Assembly: GCA_021736255.1 (NCBI GenBank)
Contig: JAIPGG010000015.1
Coordinates: 1-40,673 of the forward strand
Reading direction: 5' to 3'
Length of the DNA: 40,673 nucleotides
From: Spirochaetales bacterium
Lineage (GTDB): Bacteria; Spirochaetota; Spirochaetia; JAIPGG01
Made by a program: the position numbers and the translations under genes. A model generated the notes under the pieces. It did not search any database. It was not told where the DNA came from and saw only the letters and a list, made by a program, of their open reading frames with translations. Below, piece by piece: positions 1 to 8,145 of this stretch; the first letter of the stretch is position 1; every line of letters begins with the position of its first letter.

Positions 1-600
1 AACGTCATTTCCTGTCATCTGGGGAACGGGGCTTCCATAACGGCAATCAAGGAAGGAAGGTCGATTGATACATCGATGGGTTTTACCCCCCTCGAGGGTT
101 TGGTTATGGGAACGAGGAGCGGGGACTTCGATCCATCGATCATCTTTTATCTGCTCGAACGGGGCTATACCCTCGAGCAGCTGAAAAAAATGGTAAACAA
201 GGAAAGCGGGCTCTATGGGCTTTCTGGTATCTCGAATGACCTGCGCGATCTTGAAGCGGCGGCGGAACAAGGAAACCGGAAAGCTATAGAGGCTCTCGAC
301 GTCTATGCACATCGCATTCGTATGTACATCGGGGCCTATGCAGCAAATATCGTAAAGATGGATGTGCTGGTGTTTACCGGGGGAATCGGTCAGTACGGGG
401 TGCGTATGAGAGAGCGCATCTGCAATCGATTGGAAAACCTGGGAATCGTTATGGATGAACGAAAGAACCTGGAGAATGGGCCGAACACCGGTATCATATC
501 TACAAATTATTCGCCGACTACCATTGTAGTCTTGCCGACCAACGAAGAGCTGCAAATAGCGGATGATACAGATAAAATCATCTTTGGTAACGGCCGATAG
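1..600 (+). CDS. ackA: Acetate kinase, C-terminal part (5' end outside window)
   Basis: The frame is open from base 1, so this is the last 199 codons of a gene that starts upstream. Acetate kinase interconverts acetate plus ATP and acetyl phosphate in the cytoplasm, the last ATP-yielding step of acetate fermentation. The visible part holds the family core: HLGNGASI at the edge, [20 protein letters not shown] near residues 23-42, the IGAYAA stretch and FTGGIG. Butyrate kinase has a different sequence at the DTSMG site, so acetate kinase is preferred. A second, complete acetate kinase lies at 35451-36791 on the other strand; the two share the core motifs but are clearly diverged, so they are paralogs and not a recent duplication. 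A short exported protein follows 18 nt after the stop. Confidence 0.95.
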   Translation, partial: NVISCHLGNGASITAIKEGRSIDTSMGFTPLEGLVMGTRSGDFDPSIIFYLLERGYTLEQLKKMVNKESGLYGLSGISNDLRDLEAAAEQGNRKAIEALDVYAHRIRMYIGAYAANIVKMDVLVFTGGIGQYGVRMRERICNRLENLGIVMDERKNLENGPNTGIISTNYSPTTIVVLPTNEELQIADDTDKIIFGNGR

Positions 601-618
601 AATTTAGCTGCAGAGAAA

Positions 619-1140
619 ATGCATGTACTGACTATTGTAATAGCGCTCTTATTTTTCTCGGGAACCGGGATGATCCAGGCCGGCGAGTCTACCGAATGTC
701 AGGCTGAGGAGCAATATCAGGTTATCCCGGAGGACAAGCTTCGGCATTTAGGAGCAGGGATGGCGGCCGGATTGACAGGCTGGGCCGGGGTAGTATTCGG
801 ATACAGTGCAGGTAGTGCTGAAGCATTTTCGCCGGGAGGATCGGCAGAGGTTTTGAGATGGGCTGCTTTCAGCGGGATTGCTTTGAGTTCTGCTGCCGGA
901 GGGCTGAAGGAATACCTCGACAGCCGGAAAAGTGGAACGGTGGAGGCTGCCGATTTCTTTTTTACAATGACCGGCGGAGTGATCTCGAGCCTTTTCGCCA
1001 GCGGAGCAGGGGCTGCCTGGTTCGGTTCAGGCAATCGCTCTGGTTCGGACGAGGGAATGGTTGCAGCAGGGACAGCAGCCGGTATCGCACTGGTCTTGTC
1101 CATGTTTTCTCTGTGGGGTTGGGAAGAGACCGAACAATGA
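619..1140 (+). CDS. Small exported or membrane protein, YfiM/DUF2279-like
   Basis: A 173-residue protein with an N-terminal signal peptide (hydrophobic stretch at about residues 3-17, likely cleavage after IQA). The mature part has DKLRHLGAG near residue 39, a Gly/Ala-rich hydrophobic segment, then GGLKEYLDSR followed by AADFFFTMTGGV, and a last hydrophobic segment near residues 150-167. The order DK-x2-H, K-E-x-D, then a polar-to-hydrophobic AAD helix recalls the YfiM/DUF2279 lipoprotein family, but no lipobox cysteine is seen. That assignment is from memory of the family and is tentative. The gene sits 18 nt after the acetate kinase stop and may be co-transcribed with it. Its ribosome-binding site is weak. 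No function is proposed. Confidence 0.65.
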   Translation: MHVLTIVIALLFFSGTGMIQAGESTECQAEEQYQVIPEDKLRHLGAGMAAGLTGWAGVVFGYSAGSAEAFSPGGSAEVLRWAAFSGIALSSAAGGLKEYLDSRKSGTVEAADFFFTMTGGVISSLFASGAGAAWFGSGNRSGSDEGMVAAGTAAGIALVLSMFSLWGWEETEQ

Positions 1141-1215
1141 ATCTCGTGTTCTTGGCAATCATGTGACTTCTTGGTAATCTGATCACTTCGAAAAGGCCTT
1201 GCCGGGTTGCAATTC

Positions 1216-1244
1216 TTGTCAGGCCTGCCGGCGGGTTATGTGAT
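1216..1244 (+). promoter_or_regulatory. Possible purE promoter
   Basis: TTGTCA (1216-1221), a 17-nt spacer and TGTGAT (1239-1244) lie upstream of purE; transcription would start near 1251, leaving a short leader that contains the ribosome-binding site. The -10 match is poor, so this is a weak call. Confidence 0.3.
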
Positions 1245-1267
1245 TGGGAAAACATAAGGAGTGAATG

Positions 1268-1804
1268 ATGGCACAAAAACAAGAAGAAATCCTAGTGGGA
1301 ATAGTAATGGGCAGTGATTCCGACTTGCCGGTAGTAAAGGCTGCTGCTGTTTTATTTGAAGAACTCGGAATCGGTTTTGAGATGCGGGTTTTGTCGGCTC
1401 ATCGTACACCTGAACAGACGGCGGAATACACACGGTCTGCCGACGGTCGCGGTCTGCAGGTGCTAATTGCCGCTGCCGGAGGAGCAGCTCATCTTCCCGG
1501 CGTAATGGCATCTCTGACAAATCTTCCTGTTATCGGTATACCGGTTCGGACTTCGGGACTGGGAGGTGTGGATTCCCTCTATTCTATTGTTCAGATGCCG
1601 CGGGGGATTCCGGTTGCGACAGTAGGGATAAATAATTCGAAGAACGCGGCCTTGCTTGCCGCTCGTATTATCTCCGTCAGCAGGCCCGAACTGAAAAAAA
1701 GGCTTGCAGAATACACAGGAAATGCTGCATCCGAAGTACTCGATAAATCCGAACGAATGCAGCAGGAGGGCTGGCGCGAGTATCTGGCTTCTATGGAGAA
1801 ATGA
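1268..1804 (+). CDS. purE: N5-carboxyaminoimidazole ribonucleotide mutase, class I PurE
   Basis: PurE acts in de novo purine synthesis in the cytoplasm. Class I enzymes convert N5-CAIR, made by PurK, to CAIR. The protein shows MGSDSDLPVV near the N-terminus, SAHRTPE, AAAGGAAHLPGVMA, and MPRGIPVATVGI followed by NAALLAA. These are class I features. Class II PurE, described for Treponema denticola, lacks the AGGAAHLPG stretch. Two ATGs occur in tandem at 1265 and 1268; AAGGAG at 1256-1261 lies 3 nt from the first and 6 nt from the second, so the second is the better start. The stop overlaps the next gene's ATG (ATGA), implying translational coupling. purK is not in the window. Confidence 0.95.
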   Translation: MAQKQEEILVGIVMGSDSDLPVVKAAAVLFEELGIGFEMRVLSAHRTPEQTAEYTRSADGRGLQVLIAAAGGAAHLPGVMASLTNLPVIGIPVRTSGLGGVDSLYSIVQMPRGIPVATVGINNSKNAALLAARIISVSRPELKKRLAEYTGNAASEVLDKSERMQQEGWREYLASMEK

Positions 1805-2820
1805 GCCTCGGCAATACGCGAAAGGAGCTTCTGCGATGCGGGATAGTAGGTCTTGGCAGGATCGGAAGCCTTCTGGAAAAGGACAAACTCCGGGAGAAAC
1901 CATGCAGTCATGCCGGGGCAATTCATCGCAACAGGCAGACGGAATTATCCGCCGGCTGCGATATTGACAAAGACCGCCGCGACTTATTTCAGCGGCAGTG
2001 GAAATGCGGCAGTCTGTACCACGATTACAATGATTTTTTCTCCGAAACAGATCTCGATCTTGTTACTATAGCAACCCCGCCGGAGACGCATCTGCCGATT
2101 CTCGAGGCAGCGGCCGGCGCCGGGATAAAAACAGCGGTATGTGAAAAACCGCTCGCCGGGACCCTCGAAGATGCGAAAAGAATTGTGGCGTTACACAATT
2201 CAGGCAGGGTGCGTATTCTAGTAAATCACGAACGCCGCTACTCGGCGGATTATCAGCTCGTTCGGCGCAGGATACGTGAATCAGTCTATGGCGAACTTCG
2301 ATCCGTTCATGCCAAGATTTATATGGGGAATACGAGAAGCAGAAGCGAGGTAGCCTTTTGGGATGGGACCCATCTTTTGGATATCATAAATTTTTTGATT
2401 GACGGTTCTCTACAGATTCGGCATGTTCGGGCAAGTGAAGATAAGGACAGAAGTAATTTCCTTGTGGCTGCCGAGGTATCCGGAAACGAAAGACTCGACG
2501 GGGTTCCGGTATTGGTCGAGATCGGCACACGGAGAAATTATATCCATTTCGAAGTGGACTGTTTTTTTGAGAAGGGGCGAGTGATTGTCGGGAACGGAAT
2601 ATACCGGGAGTATGAAAGCCGAAAAAGCCCCTATTATGAGGGGATGAGGTCGCTGGTATTGGTAAAACGAAAGCTGCGCGGGAAAACCGGTTATTTTTCG
2701 AATATGTTCCAGGATGCGGTGCTGCTGGCACAAGGGAAAACAGGGTCTCCCGTCTCTTCGGCACGGGATGGATATATTGCCCAGGAAATGATCGAACGTG
2801 TTATAGAAGAAAGTGAATGA
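1801..2820 (+). CDS. Gfo/Idh/MocA family oxidoreductase
   Basis: A 339-residue NAD(P)-dependent sugar or cyclitol dehydrogenase-like protein. The N-terminal Rossmann fold shows GIVGLGRIGS (about residues 14-23), an acidic residue after the second strand (GCDID), the TIATPPETH strand and loop, and CEKPLAG (about residues 114-120), whose EKP motif is the family hallmark. HERRY near residue 143 starts the substrate-binding half, and WDGTHLLDI is where the catalytic His of the family lies. The substrate cannot be told from sequence. The start ATG overlaps the purE stop by 4 nt, so the two are read as one operon, although a dehydrogenase has no known place in purine synthesis. The reading frame is intact to its TGA at 2818-2820. 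Confidence 0.85.
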   Translation: MSLGNTRKELLRCGIVGLGRIGSLLEKDKLREKPCSHAGAIHRNRQTELSAGCDIDKDRRDLFQRQWKCGSLYHDYNDFFSETDLDLVTIATPPETHLPILEAAAGAGIKTAVCEKPLAGTLEDAKRIVALHNSGRVRILVNHERRYSADYQLVRRRIRESVYGELRSVHAKIYMGNTRSRSEVAFWDGTHLLDIINFLIDGSLQIRHVRASEDKDRSNFLVAAEVSGNERLDGVPVLVEIGTRRNYIHFEVDCFFEKGRVIVGNGIYREYESRKSPYYEGMRSLVLVKRKLRGKTGYFSNMFQDAVLLAQGKTGSPVSSARDGYIAQEMIERVIEESE

Positions 2821-2826
2821 GGCAGT

Positions 2827-3165
2827 CTAAATTGTTTTTTTTCCCTCGGGAGCAAACTGGTTCCCAAAGTTCTGAAAAAACTCTTCCAGGCTGCGCTCGA
2901 TTTCCGGTCCCGATGATTCTATAGCGGCAAATGCTGCCCAGATAATTGTCCCGAAAATTGCTACGATAAGTATTGAAACGACCAGTCCGATGATGCCGGT
3001 TATAAGCCCGGCCGTTGCAAGTCCATGTTTTTCCGGTTCCCGTCTTTTCCCAGGTCCTGAGAAGACGATTGCAAGAATGCCGAGAGGTAAGCCGGCAACG
3101 GAGCCTACGACCGTAAATGCTCCGAGAATAGAAAGAATACCTAGAACAAGTGATGCTACTGCCAT
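2827..3165 (-). CDS. Small two-segment membrane protein, DUF4190-like
   Basis: A protein of 112 residues with hydrophobic segments at about 2-31 (ASLVLGILSILGAF and onward) and 48-78 (GLATAGLITGIIGL and onward), separated by a basic linker. The SLVLGI and AGLITGIIG pair with a Gly-rich turn resembles DUF4190-type membrane proteins; function unknown. An in-frame ATG lies 5 codons upstream at 3180, but neither start has a Shine-Dalgarno site. The ATG at 3165 is preferred because a promoter (-35 at 3195-3200, -10 TATACT at 3172-3177) ends exactly 6 nt before it, which would give a leaderless mRNA. The gene is convergent with the oxidoreductase, 6 nt between stops. Confidence 0.65.
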   Translation of the reverse strand: MAVASLVLGILSILGAFTVVGSVAGLPLGILAIVFSGPGKRREPEKHGLATAGLITGIIGLVVSILIVAIFGTIIWAAFAAIESSGPEIERSLEEFFQNFGNQFAPEGKKTI

Positions 3166-3171
3166 ATGTGA

Positions 3172-3200
3172 AGTATACATAATCTGAACGGCAGCAACAA
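3172..3200 (-). promoter_or_regulatory. Candidate leaderless promoter of the DUF4190-like gene
   Basis: On the minus strand: TTGTTG, 17 nt, TATACT, 6 nt, ATG at 3165. The start of transcription would fall on or next to the A of the ATG. The -10 box matches 5 of 6 consensus bases; the -35 box matches only TTG. Confidence 0.45.
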
Positions 3201-3201
3201 C

Positions 3202-3235
3202 AAAAAAAGGGACTGCCTACTTATGAGACAGCCCC
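3202..3235 (-). terminator. Rho-independent terminator after the opuC operon
   Basis: Read on the minus strand, a 10-bp stem with two G-U pairs (arms 3226-3235 and 3209-3218, 7-nt loop) is followed by seven T (3202-3208). It lies 20 nt past the stop of the binding-protein gene. Confidence 0.8.
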
Positions 3236-3254
3236 CCAAAGTTAATCAGTATAA

Positions 3255-4199
3255 TCAGTCGATCAATCCTTCGGATTTCAAGAATTCGGTTGCAACCACT
3301 TCGGCAGGAAGGCCCTCGGCGTCTACCCGATAATTCAGGGACTGCATAGTTTTGTCGTCAAGAAGGGTGGCAAGGGGTTTCAGGATTTCCCGGATCTCCG
3401 GATTTTCATCCAGCACGTCTTTCCGGACGGTGACACAGAGATTGTAAACGGGGAAAAACTGTTTGTCGTCTTCGAGTACCTTCAAGTTGTACTCTTTCAA
3501 CTTTCCGTCGGTTGAAAAAACCATTGCCACATCCACATCACCATTTTTGACGGCATCGTAGGTTAGTCCGATATCCATGGTTTTGACCTTTTTTTTCGGT
3601 GTTTCGAAACCGTAGGTCTTTGCCATTCCAAAGTAACCGTCGGGGCGTTCATAGAACTCGGGATCAACTCCCACTACGAGGTCGTTCGGATTCTTGGAGA
3701 TGTAATTTCCCAGATCGCTAATGGAATCGCCGATTTTGGATACATCTTCCTGGCGAATTGCCAGGGCATAGGTGTTGTTCAACGGGAATCTGTCGAGCCA
3801 TACGATGTTATTTTTTTCCATGTCCTCGGTCTTGACCTTGTTGTAGAGCTCAACCGGATCGTTGATTTGCTCATTGTGTTCGAGATATACGGTCCATGCG
3901 GTTCCGGTGTAGTCGGCATAAAGATCGGTCTGGCCGGTTGTAAGACCTTGGCGTGCGATGCTGCTGGAAACTCCGAATTTTTCATCGACCTCATACCCTG
4001 CTTCCTGTAGCAGCAAACTCATGAGATTTCCAACAACGTACTGTTCGGTGAAGTTCTTTGCCCCGACTGTCAGAGAGCCTTTTTCCTCGGTCGGCTCACC
4101 GGCGGCCTGACCGCCTTCCTGTTGTCCTCCGGCAAATACTGTCCCTGCTATAAGCAGAACCAGTGCCATCATGAAAACAATTCCTAGTGTTTTCTTCAT
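3255..4199 (-). CDS. opuCC: Osmoprotectant ABC transporter, substrate-binding protein (OpuCC/ProX type)
   Basis: The periplasmic receptor of a glycine betaine/choline/carnitine-type importer, 314 residues. The signal peptide ends VFAGGQQEG with an A-x-A site and no lipobox Cys, so a soluble periplasmic form is likely. The mature protein starts with VGAKNFTEQYV and carries LYADYTGTAW near residue 95, the aromatic stretch typical of quaternary-amine-binding proteins of this group, then GLTYDAVKNGDVDVAMVFSTDG in the second lobe. AAGGAG stands before the ATG. It is the last gene of a four-gene operon, 2 nt after the second permease, and a strong terminator follows. The exact ligand cannot be assigned from sequence. 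Confidence 0.92.
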   Translation of the reverse strand: MKKTLGIVFMMALVLLIAGTVFAGGQQEGGQAAGEPTEEKGSLTVGAKNFTEQYVVGNLMSLLLQEAGYEVDEKFGVSSSIARQGLTTGQTDLYADYTGTAWTVYLEHNEQINDPVELYNKVKTEDMEKNNIVWLDRFPLNNTYALAIRQEDVSKIGDSISDLGNYISKNPNDLVVGVDPEFYERPDGYFGMAKTYGFETPKKKVKTMDIGLTYDAVKNGDVDVAMVFSTDGKLKEYNLKVLEDDKQFFPVYNLCVTVRKDVLDENPEIREILKPLATLLDDKTMQSLNYRVDAEGLPAEVVATEFLKSEGLID

Positions 4200-4201
4200 A
4201 A

Positions 4202-4864
4202 TTACGCTCCTTCGTGTATTCTTTTCACCAGAAGTCCTTTTGGGGTAACCTTTTTCTCTACGTTGGAAAGGATGCCGTCGATAATCAGTGCCAGGGCCGA
4301 AGTGAGAATCGTACCAATCAGTATGATATGAGTCTTCTGGAGTTTTAGACCAATAAAGATCATGTCTCCAAGTCCTCCGGCTCCGATAACCGATGCGATG
4401 GCTGCCGTTCCGATATTTATTGTGGCGGCACTTCTAATACCTGCCATAATAACCGGTGTGGCAATGGGAACCTTTACCTTCCAGAGAATCTGTTTGGGTG
4501 TTAGCCCAAGCCCCCGGGCGGCTTCCAGTGTTTTCGGATCAACACTTAACATTCCAGATGATGCATTAAATATTATTGGGACCAAACTGTATAGAAGCAG
4601 AGCAATCACAGCAGGTTTGAAACCGATACCAACCAGTAAAAAGACCAGCGCAATTACGGCTAGTGAGGGAACTGCCTGTGCTGTAGCTGTAATACTCAAA
4701 ATTAAACGGCCTATTCTTTCTTTTCCCTCGCGTGTGACAAGAATGGAAATTCCCACCCCGATTACCAGAGCTATTATTGTAGAAACAAGGAAAAGGTAAA
4801 AATGCTCGAAAATTGCCTGGCCGATATCGAGGTAGTGTTCTTGAATATATGTAACAAATTCCAT
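4202..4864 (-). CDS. opuCD: Osmoprotectant ABC transporter permease (OpuCD/ProW type)
   Basis: An inner-membrane permease of 220 residues with about six hydrophobic segments. The cytoplasmic EAA loop, which contacts the ATPase, reads EAARGLGLTPKQILWKVKVP near residues 117-136, followed by the conserved IMAGIRSA and IGAGGLGDMIFIGL segments. Length and motifs match the short permeases of the OpuC/OpuB group. The start ATG lies 3 nt after the ATPase stop and GGGGAAG precedes it. With the other permease (6008-6646) it probably forms a heterodimeric membrane channel. Confidence 0.92.
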   Translation of the reverse strand: MEFVTYIQEHYLDIGQAIFEHFYLFLVSTIIALVIGVGISILVTREGKERIGRLILSITATAQAVPSLAVIALVFLLVGIGFKPAVIALLLYSLVPIIFNASSGMLSVDPKTLEAARGLGLTPKQILWKVKVPIATPVIMAGIRSAATINIGTAAIASVIGAGGLGDMIFIGLKLQKTHIILIGTILTSALALIIDGILSNVEKKVTPKGLLVKRIHEGA

Positions 4865-4867
4865 GTG

Positions 4868-5971
4868 TTATTCTTCCCCGTTTTTCATTTCGTTGAAGAT
4901 ATCGTGCAGATTTATGAGTCCAACGAAACGGTTCCTTTCTGTTACAACGGGCAGGGTGGCTTCTCCCGATTCGATCATAAGTGAGAAGGTTTCCTGCAGG
5001 TTATTGTGGCGCTCTACGGTTATTGTGTCTTCGAGAAGTATGAGGCGGGGTTCGAGGTCTTTTTTGCCCTTTTCAATAATAAATATTCCCTGAAATTTAT
5101 TATCTTCATCGACAACGTAGGCTTTCTTTTTATTATTTTCCTGCATTCTTGCTAGGATTTCAGACCTTTTCGTACTCTTTTTGCAGGTAATGAATCCCTC
5201 TTTCATTACGAACTCGTGGTTTTTCTTCAGGACCATGGCCTTGATGTTACGATCATGACCGAGAAGCTGTTCCACGAATTCATTTTCGGGATGATAGAGA
5301 ATGTTGTGCACATTATCATATTGAACAAGATCCCCGTCCCTGAGAATGGCGATACGGTCACCGAGTTTGATTGCTTCGTTGATGTCATGAGTGACGAAAA
5401 CAATAGTTTTTTCGATCTGTTCCTGGATAGTAATAAATGAATCGTGAAGCTTGGCACGGTTTATAGGATCTATAGCACCAAAGGGTTCATCCATAAGAAG
5501 GATTTCCGGATTGGCAGCCAGAGATCTGGCAAGTCCTACCCGCTGGCTTTCACCGCCGCTGAGCTGCAGGGGATACTTGTACATGAACGATGTATTGAGA
5601 GTAACCAAATCGAGAAGTTCTTCGATTCGTTCCTTGATAGCTTTTTCCCTCCAACCGAGGAGGCGAGGAACGATTGCAATATTATCGAAGACATTCATGT
5701 GGGGGAAAAGACCGGTTTCCTGAATGACATACCCGATACTGCGGCGCAGCTCTACCGGATCGAGATCAAAGATTGATTCATTCTTAATCAATATATCACC
5801 TTCCGAGGTGTCAATAAGCCGGTTGATCATCTTGAGAGTGGTTGTCTTTCCACATCCGGAGGGGCCGATCAGCATTGTGATTTTTCCCTTCTCGATGTTC
5901 ATATTCAAGTCTTCTACGGCAACTTTTTTACCAAATCTTTTGGTAAGATGTCTTAATTCAATTTCAGTCAC
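4868..5971 (-). CDS. opuCA: Osmoprotectant ABC transporter ATP-binding protein with CBS domains
   Basis: A 367-residue ATPase that powers the OpuC importer. Walker A is GPSGCGKTT at residues 36-44, the Q-loop YVIQETGLFP, the signature LSGGESQRVGLARSL, Walker B EILLMDEPFGAIDP, and the H-loop VTHD. From about residue 250 to the end there is a CBS-domain pair; the second has GEATLPVVTERNRFVGLINLHDIF. In OpuA and OpuC relatives the CBS pair gates transport in response to ionic strength or nucleotides, so post-translational osmotic control is likely. The gene order permease, ATPase, permease, binding protein differs from the ATPase-first order of Bacillus opuC. Confidence 0.95.
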   Translation of the reverse strand: MTEIELRHLTKRFGKKVAVEDLNMNIEKGKITMLIGPSGCGKTTTLKMINRLIDTSEGDILIKNESIFDLDPVELRRSIGYVIQETGLFPHMNVFDNIAIVPRLLGWREKAIKERIEELLDLVTLNTSFMYKYPLQLSGGESQRVGLARSLAANPEILLMDEPFGAIDPINRAKLHDSFITIQEQIEKTIVFVTHDINEAIKLGDRIAILRDGDLVQYDNVHNILYHPENEFVEQLLGHDRNIKAMVLKKNHEFVMKEGFITCKKSTKRSEILARMQENNKKKAYVVDEDNKFQGIFIIEKGKKDLEPRLILLEDTITVERHNNLQETFSLMIESGEATLPVVTERNRFVGLINLHDIFNEMKNGEE

Positions 5972-6007
5972 GAACTTCCTCCGTCAGTCATTAATCCAGC
6001 TTAATAT

Positions 6008-6646
6008 TCATTTATTTACTTTGAGCCCGCGTGGTGTTACTAAATCCTCTACCCAGATAAGGAGATAATTGATTCCTATGCCGAGGGCGGATACGAGAAT
6101 TGTTCCGGTAAGAACCATGAGAAGACTTGTTCTTGAAATACCGGAGAAGATGAAATAACCAAGACCGCCGGCAGCCACGAGTGAAGCAAATGTTGCTACT
6201 CCCACTCCGAGAACCATAGCATTTCTTACACCGGCCATGATAACTGCAATCGAAAGGGGAAATTTGATCCGAAAAAGTATCTGGAGCCTTGTGTACCCGA
6301 TACCATATGCTGCTTCGATCATCTTCGGATCGACCTGGTTCAAAGCGGTATAGGTGTTTCTGATTATTGGCAGGAGAGAATAAATCATAATAGCCAGTAC
6401 AGCCGGCAGCTTTCCGAGGCCGAGATTGAACGGAGCAAGAATTACAACCATTAATCCAAACAGAGCTAGACTGGGAATGGTCATAAAAATACTGGCTATT
6501 TTAATCACAAAACCGGCCACTCTCGGTTTATTTGTTACATAAAAGCCGATAGGTACACTGATTGCAATTGCCACCGGAAGACTGATGAGAATGATCTGAA
6601 AATGTTCCAAAAACCGTTCAAATATTGACGGGCCAAAATAGGACAA
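6008..6646 (-). CDS. opuCB: Osmoprotectant ABC transporter permease, first gene of operon; true start may be AUC at 6664
   Basis: A second inner-membrane permease, 212 residues from the TTG at 6646. The EAA loop is EAAYGIGYTRLQILFRIKFP, followed by IMAGVRNAMV and VAAGGLGYFIFSGI. TTG at 6646 is the only conventional start in frame, but the strong Shine-Dalgarno AAAGGAGG (6670-6677) lies 23 nt upstream, too far away. Six codons upstream in the same frame is ATC (6662-6664), 5 nt from the Shine-Dalgarno; starting there gives IDLSTYL before the listed start. An AUC start, rare but known in bacteria (rare non-AUG starts are used in infC and pcnB), therefore fits better. A single-base sequence error (ATG to ATC) is the alternative. 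Confidence 0.9.
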   Translation of the reverse strand: MSYFGPSIFERFLEHFQIILISLPVAIAISVPIGFYVTNKPRVAGFVIKIASIFMTIPSLALFGLMVVILAPFNLGLGKLPAVLAIMIYSLLPIIRNTYTALNQVDPKMIEAAYGIGYTRLQILFRIKFPLSIAVIMAGVRNAMVLGVGVATFASLVAAGGLGYFIFSGISRTSLLMVLTGTILVSALGIGINYLLIWVEDLVTPRGLKVNK

Positions 6647-6669
6647 ATAGGTTGATAGATCGATGACTT

Positions 6670-6677
6670 CCTCCTTT
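6670..6677 (-). promoter_or_regulatory. Strong Shine-Dalgarno site of the opuC operon
   Basis: AAAGGAGG on the minus strand. It is 5 nt from an in-frame ATC and 23 nt from the nearest in-frame conventional start (TTG at 6646), so it decides against the TTG. Confidence 0.75.
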
Positions 6678-6679
6678 CA

Positions 6680-6957
6680 AGGCAATCGTTACGTCACGTG
6701 GTGCATTCGTGTTGCGTCTCGCCGACAACTATGTGTTCAGAGATTATATCGAAGTCATGTATTATGGAAATGTTTATAATTGCGAAACAAGGCAGTTTTT
6801 CTCATTAAAACGAGAGTGTTCAGGCGATTAATCTGCCTTTTTGCCGTTGGTTGATGCAGTTCCGTCGGGCGGGAACAAAATATGTCTGAAAAGGAACTAA
6901 CCATAATACGATGTTCATTCTAACCGAATACCATAAAAGAATCAAGTACTAAAAATT
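6680..6957. other. Intergenic region upstream of opuC; contains a possible promoter at 6743-6771
   Basis: About 280 bases lie between the dinB stop and the opuC ribosome-binding site, both genes on the minus strand. A perfect TATAAT is present on the minus strand at 6743-6748, but 17 nt upstream only ATTTCC is found as a -35, so any promoter here may depend on an activator, plausible for an osmotically controlled operon. The leader would be near 70 nt. No convincing dinB terminator or conserved riboswitch fold was recognised, and no open frame of note. Confidence 0.4.
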
Positions 6958-8145
6958 TCAGTCCGTATTTTTTTTATCATAGTCGGTATTGAGAAAACCC
7001 GCGCGTTCTATCGGTATGGAATGGTATTTTTTTCTCAATTTTCCAATGGCCTGTTCGACCTTTCCCCGCTTGTTTTCGGACTCCTCGAAAAGATCACCAG
7101 CTTCTTCTCTTAGAGAATATAAATTGCTGCAGCCGCATCCGAGAAGGCGCACAGAGAGTCCGGTATGTGTATATTTTTCTAAAAGCTTCTTTGCGTATTC
7201 GAATAACTCTTTTGATGAATGTACCGGATGATTTAATGTAGTCTGGGCCGTATGGGTCGAAAAATCATGGTATCTTACTTTAATGAAAACAGTATTAGAA
7301 ACGAGCTCGTTGTCGAGGAGTCTGAAGAAAACCTCTTCGGAAAGTTCGAGGAGAAACCGTTCGAGAATTTCAGGGTTGTTTATATCTTCGGGAAATGTTC
7401 GTTCAGAACTCATGGACCTGCTCTTCGGTTTTCGAGTCCAAATCCCGGGATCGATTCCCCTGCATGCCCGGTAAAGAAAACTGCCGCCTGCTTTTCCGAA
7501 ACGTGATTCGAGATACTCCTGAGCAACCCGGCGGAGGTCGCTGACTGAGTGAATATTTAAGGTATTAAGTAATTCCTTGCTTTTCTTTCCGATGCCCCAT
7601 AGCTTCTCGAGCGGAAGTTGATCGAGGAATTCTTCGACCTGGTCAGAATCCAGTCTGAATAGGCCGTTCGGTTTTTTATAATCGGAACAGAGTTTTGCAA
7701 GGTAGTAATTCTCGGCAATACCGATGGAAATATTCAGGCCGATTCGCTCTTGTACTCTTGATTTCAGACTTTGAGCGAATTCCAAGGGTTCTCCAACCAA
7801 TCGTTGTGTCCCGGACATATCGAGAAATGCCTCATCGACGGAGACCTGGTGAAAAACAGGTGTTTGTTCGGATAAAAGCTCCATTACCACCTTTGAAACA
7901 GCTTGATAACGCTGCATTCTTACCGGAAGAAATATTCCTTTCGGGCACAATGCGGCTGCACGAGCGGAAGGCATTGCCGAGTGAACTCCGAATTCACGTG
8001 CCTCGTAGGAGCAGGCTGAAACAACACCTCTTTCTCTGCTTTGACCACCGACAATAACAGGTTTCCCTCGTAGTTCAGGATTATCGAGCTGTTCTACGGA
8101 AGCGTAAAATGCATCTAAATCGACATGGAATATCACTTTACTCAT
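6958..8145 (-). CDS. dinB: DNA polymerase IV (Y-family, translesion)
   Basis: Error-prone DNA polymerase of 395 residues, used for lesion bypass. The start is set at the ATG at 8145, giving SKVIFHVDLDAFYASVE; upstream codons do not match the family. Catalytic acids are Asp9 in the DLDAFYASVE motif and Asp104-Glu105 in VSVDEAFLD, both present. KKPNGLF and the helix-hairpin-helix LWGIGKKSKELL follow, then the little-finger domain with SSERTFPEDI. The ATG overlaps the end of the upstream membrane-protein gene by 8 nt, so the two are co-transcribed; GAGGAA lies 10 nt before the ATG. I saw no LexA-type operator. The C-terminus lacks an obvious beta-clamp peptide of the QL-S-LF kind, though I could easily miss a divergent one. 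Confidence 0.95.
   Translation of the reverse strand: MSKVIFHVDLDAFYASVEQLDNPELRGKPVIVGGQSRERGVVSACSYEAREFGVHSAMPSARAAALCPKGIFLPVRMQRYQAVSKVVMELLSEQTPVFHQVSVDEAFLDMSGTQRLVGEPLEFAQSLKSRVQERIGLNISIGIAENYYLAKLCSDYKKPNGLFRLDSDQVEEFLDQLPLEKLWGIGKKSKELLNTLNIHSVSDLRRVAQEYLESRFGKAGGSFLYRACRGIDPGIWTRKPKSRSMSSERTFPEDINNPEILERFLLELSEEVFFRLLDNELVSNTVFIKVRYHDFSTHTAQTTLNHPVHSSKELFEYAKKLLEKYTHTGLSVRLLGCGCSNLYSLREEAGDLFEESENKRGKVEQAIGKLRKKYHSIPIERAGFLNTDYDKKNTD

Noticed and set aside
1-600. Butyrate kinase instead of acetate kinase
   Set aside because: The DTSMGFTPLEGL stretch is acetate-kinase specific.
6680-6720. Operator-like dyad around ACGTCACGTG upstream of opuC
   Set aside because: The half-sites are short and imperfect; nothing separates them from chance.
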